Origin: Clostridiaceae bacterium
GTDB taxonomy: Bacteria; Bacillota; Clostridia; Saccharofermentanales; Fastidiosipilaceae
Assembly (NCBI GenBank): GCA_012800515.1
Contig: JAAZJE010000102.1
Span: 1 to 14,514, forward strand
Length of the DNA stretch: 14,514 bases
Direction of reading: 5' to 3'
The translations under genes and the position numbers were made by a program. Within the stretch, counting starts at the first letter, position 1; the number at the start of each line of letters is the position of its first letter. Below the pieces are notes generated by a model. The model ran no database searches and had not been told where the DNA came from. It saw only the letters and a program-made list of their open reading frames with translations. Shown here piece after piece: positions 14,075 through 14,514 of the stretch.

Positions 14075-14437
14075 TTACTTCGGTTGCCTCAACACTAACT
14101 TCTCTTTGACGCGTGCGGCTTTGCCGACCCGATCGCGTAAGTAATAGAGCTTGGCTCGTCTTACTTTACCGCGTCTGACCCGCTGTATGCCTTCCACGCG
14201 TGGCGAATGTAGCGGAAATACCCTCTCTACACCGACCCCATAGGATACGCGACGAACGGTAATCGTCTCGCTCAGCCCCTTACCCTTGCGGGCGATGATG
14301 GTTCCCTCGAAAATCTGCACTCTCTCGCGCGCCCCTTCCTTGATCCTCAAGGGTACACGGACGGTGTCTCCGATCCTCAGGTCGTCATCATGAGCATCGC
14401 TCATCTGTGTCATTTCGACAGCCTTTACTAAATCCAT
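14075..14437 (-). CDS. rplS: 50S ribosomal protein L19
   Basis: This is a 120-residue ribosomal protein at the 30S-50S interface. The conserved core is clear: IGDTVRVPLRIKEGARERVQ, FEGTIIARKGKG, the ETITVRRVSYGVGVERVFPLHSP segment, and a basic C-terminus (RRGKVRRAKLYYLRDRVGKAARVKEKL). The length is close to the usual 114-118, with a few extra N-terminal residues. The ATG at 14437 is preceded by AGAGGAGG with 9-nt spacing. In related genomes it follows trmD, which would be to the right of the window. The upstream region resembles an L19 autoregulatory leader. Confidence 0.97.
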   Translation of the reverse strand: MDLVKAVEMTQMSDAHDDDLRIGDTVRVPLRIKEGARERVQIFEGTIIARKGKGLSETITVRRVSYGVGVERVFPLHSPRVEGIQRVRRGKVRRAKLYYLRDRVGKAARVKEKLVLRQPK

Positions 14438-14446
14438 TCTGCGTTT

Positions 14447-14490
14447 CCTCCTCTCTTAACAAGTGTTCATGTTCGCAAACAGAGGACCAC
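14447..14490 (-). ncRNA. Candidate ribosomal L19 leader (cis-regulatory RNA)
   Basis: In the rplS 5' leader, TCCTCT (14486-14481) can pair with AGAGGA (14454-14449), which overlaps the Shine-Dalgarno GGAGG (14451-14447). The enclosed sequence can form a small GTT-TGCG-AAC hairpin (14480-14471) followed by AACA/TGTT complementarity. Position and layout agree with the Firmicutes L19 leader family, where L19 is thought to control its own synthesis. I judged this by eye without a covariance model. Confidence 0.5.
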
Positions 14491-14514
14491 TCTATTAAGC
14501 GCCTGTGCGCCTGG

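Overview
The window reads as a stretch of chromosome from a Gram-positive, clostridia-like bacterium. GC content is moderate (roughly half). The minus strand carries rplS - RbgA/YlqF GTPase - RNase HII - YraN in the order familiar from Firmicutes, ThiI has no rhodanese domain and sits next to a dedicated cysteine desulfurase, and the aspartate aminotransferase is of class Ic. These assignments rest on motifs read by eye. I cannot place the organism below class level.

Layout. Positions 1-300 are non-coding, with a strong hairpin at the far left and a candidate promoter. Three plus-strand genes follow: a two-repeat YegP/DUF1508 protein (301-675), then a 383-bp gene-free stretch with several inverted repeats, then a short-chain dehydrogenase (1059-1901) and a PHP-family phosphoesterase resembling histidinol phosphatase (1979-3094). 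From 3107 to the right edge everything is on the minus strand. Read in transcription order (right to left) it is: rplS with an L19-leader-like hairpin, an intrinsic terminator, then ylqF/rbgA - rnhB - yraN - class Ic aminotransferase - purB with overlaps or tiny gaps, then a GntR/HutC-type regulator - cysteine desulfurase - thiI, then glyA - rarA from their own sigma-A-type promoter. rarA converges on the PHP gene with only 12 bp between stop codons.

How the genes work together. rplS, RbgA and RNase HII serve ribosome assembly and genome maintenance. The aminotransferase (aspartate/oxaloacetate) and PurB (adenylosuccinate lyase, which acts on aspartate-derived intermediates) overlap by ATGA and plausibly share aspartate-linked nitrogen metabolism. 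The cysteine desulfurase supplies persulfide sulfur to ThiI for 4-thiouridine in tRNA, and possibly for thiazole synthesis. GlyA supplies one-carbon units and RarA acts at stalled replication forks. No phage, insertion sequence, CRISPR, tRNA or rRNA was seen, and there is no strong sign of horizontal transfer.

I did not find an obvious new multi-gene system. The best candidates for something undescribed are regulatory. The gntR-desulfurase-thiI promoter is packed with symmetric operator-like sequence. A hairpin sits exactly between a consensus Shine-Dalgarno and the aminotransferase start codon. A possible attenuator lies between rplS and ylqF. The long untranslated stretch before the dehydrogenase is structured.
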